NCBI GenBank assembly: GCA_964424505.1
Contig: CAYRIQ010000037.1
Span: 1 to 7,192 of the forward strand
Length of the DNA stretch: 7,192 bases
DNA from: CAJBLF01 sp964424505
Lineage (GTDB): Bacteria; Patescibacteriota; Gracilibacteria; Absconditabacterales; Absconditicoccaceae
Reading direction: 5' to 3'
A program made the position numbers and the translations under genes. The notes under the pieces were generated by a model that saw only the letters and a program-made list of their open reading frames with translations, was not told where the DNA came from and did no database searches. Positions 6,568 to 7,192 of the stretch are shown one piece after another (position 1 is the stretch's first letter; each line of letters opens with the position of its first letter).

Positions 6568-7192
6568 ATGCACAATATACTACAGCATCAACCACAAAAA
6601 ACAAATTGAGTATCTAAATTTTTTAAATCTGTACTACTCACTGGTACTACTCTTTTTGTAATGCTACAACCAGGACTTAGCAAAAACAATGATAAAGTAA
6701 AACAAGAAATACAAGAGTTACTCAGAAAGCATCCAGACAAAGAACGAAAAATACAAGAGACAAAAAACAATGATAAAACATATCAAGTACAAGAAACGCA
6801 GGATAGTATAAAATGAAATGATGCACTTACTTTTGCGACAAACAATGTTGACAAATATTATCCAGATATGAAGGAGCATCTTGCGACAATGCTCAAGAGT
6901 TTCCGAGACCAAGAACACAAAGATAGTACACTCGCATTGCTCAATAAGATGATAGCAAATATTAGTGATCCAGGACAAAAAGTAGGAGCGATAATTTGAG
7001 TATTGGAATATTCAGTATTTTACAAATCAGTTTTTTGAGATAAATATGGAGACAAAATAACTGAACAAAATCTCAAATATATAGAACAGTTTGATATAGA
7101 TTATAAAGTACGATTTAAAAAATATTTTACAAAATTAGAAGCAAATATAGAACGGCTTAAAGAACAAGTTAAATCTAAAGAAGAACAAGTTA
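6568..7192 (+). CDS. Exported or membrane-anchored helical protein, C-terminus beyond the window
   Basis: At least 208 residues are encoded, with four TGA codons read as Gly (6607, 6814, 6997, 7036); no stop occurs before the window ends. The N-terminus looks like a Sec signal or anchor: Lys11, Lys17 and Lys20, then a hydrophobic core at about residues 21-33, then a Pro-Gly turn. No clear AxA cleavage site is seen, so it may stay anchored. What follows is highly charged and mostly helical. Residues 40-80 are rich in Lys, Glu and Gln, residues 85-155 appear to be a more compact helical segment, and residues from about 185 on have the heptad-like spacing of a coiled coil (for example NIERLKEQVKSKEEQV). 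I do not recognise the family. The ATG at 6568 is preceded by AAAGG only three bases away. An internal ATG at residue 32 would destroy the signal and is less likely. Confidence 0.78.

Noticed and set aside
1..7192. CRISPR array, insertion sequence, tRNA or rRNA
   Set aside because: I found no regularly spaced direct repeats, transposase motifs, cloverleaf-like segments or conserved rRNA stretches on either strand.

Overview
This AT-rich window almost certainly comes from a bacterium that reads UGA as glycine (genetic code 25), i.e. Candidatus Absconditabacteria (SR1), Gracilibacteria (BD1-5) or a close relative. Five of the six substantial genes become complete, recognisable proteins only when in-frame TGA is read as Gly. 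I count 33 such codons, and in the conserved families they fall on glycine positions (Walker A, the ClpP-binding loop, alanine racemase motifs, ZIP helices). Every stop I infer is TAA or TAG. Read with the standard code, the same genes look like strings of broken fragments.

Layout. Positions 1-83 hold the probable tail of an upstream plus-strand gene and its intrinsic terminator. Positions 84-364 carry no gene but contain a block at 111-280 that is much richer in GC than its flanks and is full of complementary segments; this is the least explained part of the window. A minus-strand gene (365-1339) encodes a single-anchor membrane protein of unknown function. It is divergent from a small four-helix membrane protein (1474-1947, plus). 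The latter converges on a ZIP-family metal transporter (1966-2709, minus), and one hairpin serves the junction. The ZIP gene lies 21 bases downstream of an alanine racemase (2731-3822, minus), and the two probably form one transcript. Divergent from alr is a large ClpC-type AAA+ unfoldase (4011-6472, plus), interrupted by a 10-N assembly gap whose stated length does not preserve the reading frame. The last gene (6568 to the window edge, plus) encodes an exported or anchored, charged, helical protein. It has its own strong-looking promoter, and its C-terminus is cut off by the window edge.

Functional picture. Alr supplies D-alanine for peptidoglycan, the ZIP protein moves divalent metal ions, and the ClpC-like protein unfolds substrates for a ClpP peptidase that is not encoded here. 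The other three proteins are membrane or exported proteins without recognised function. I see no mobile element, CRISPR array, tRNA or rRNA. Start codons mostly lack a clear Shine-Dalgarno sequence, so starts were chosen from domain alignment and open-frame limits.
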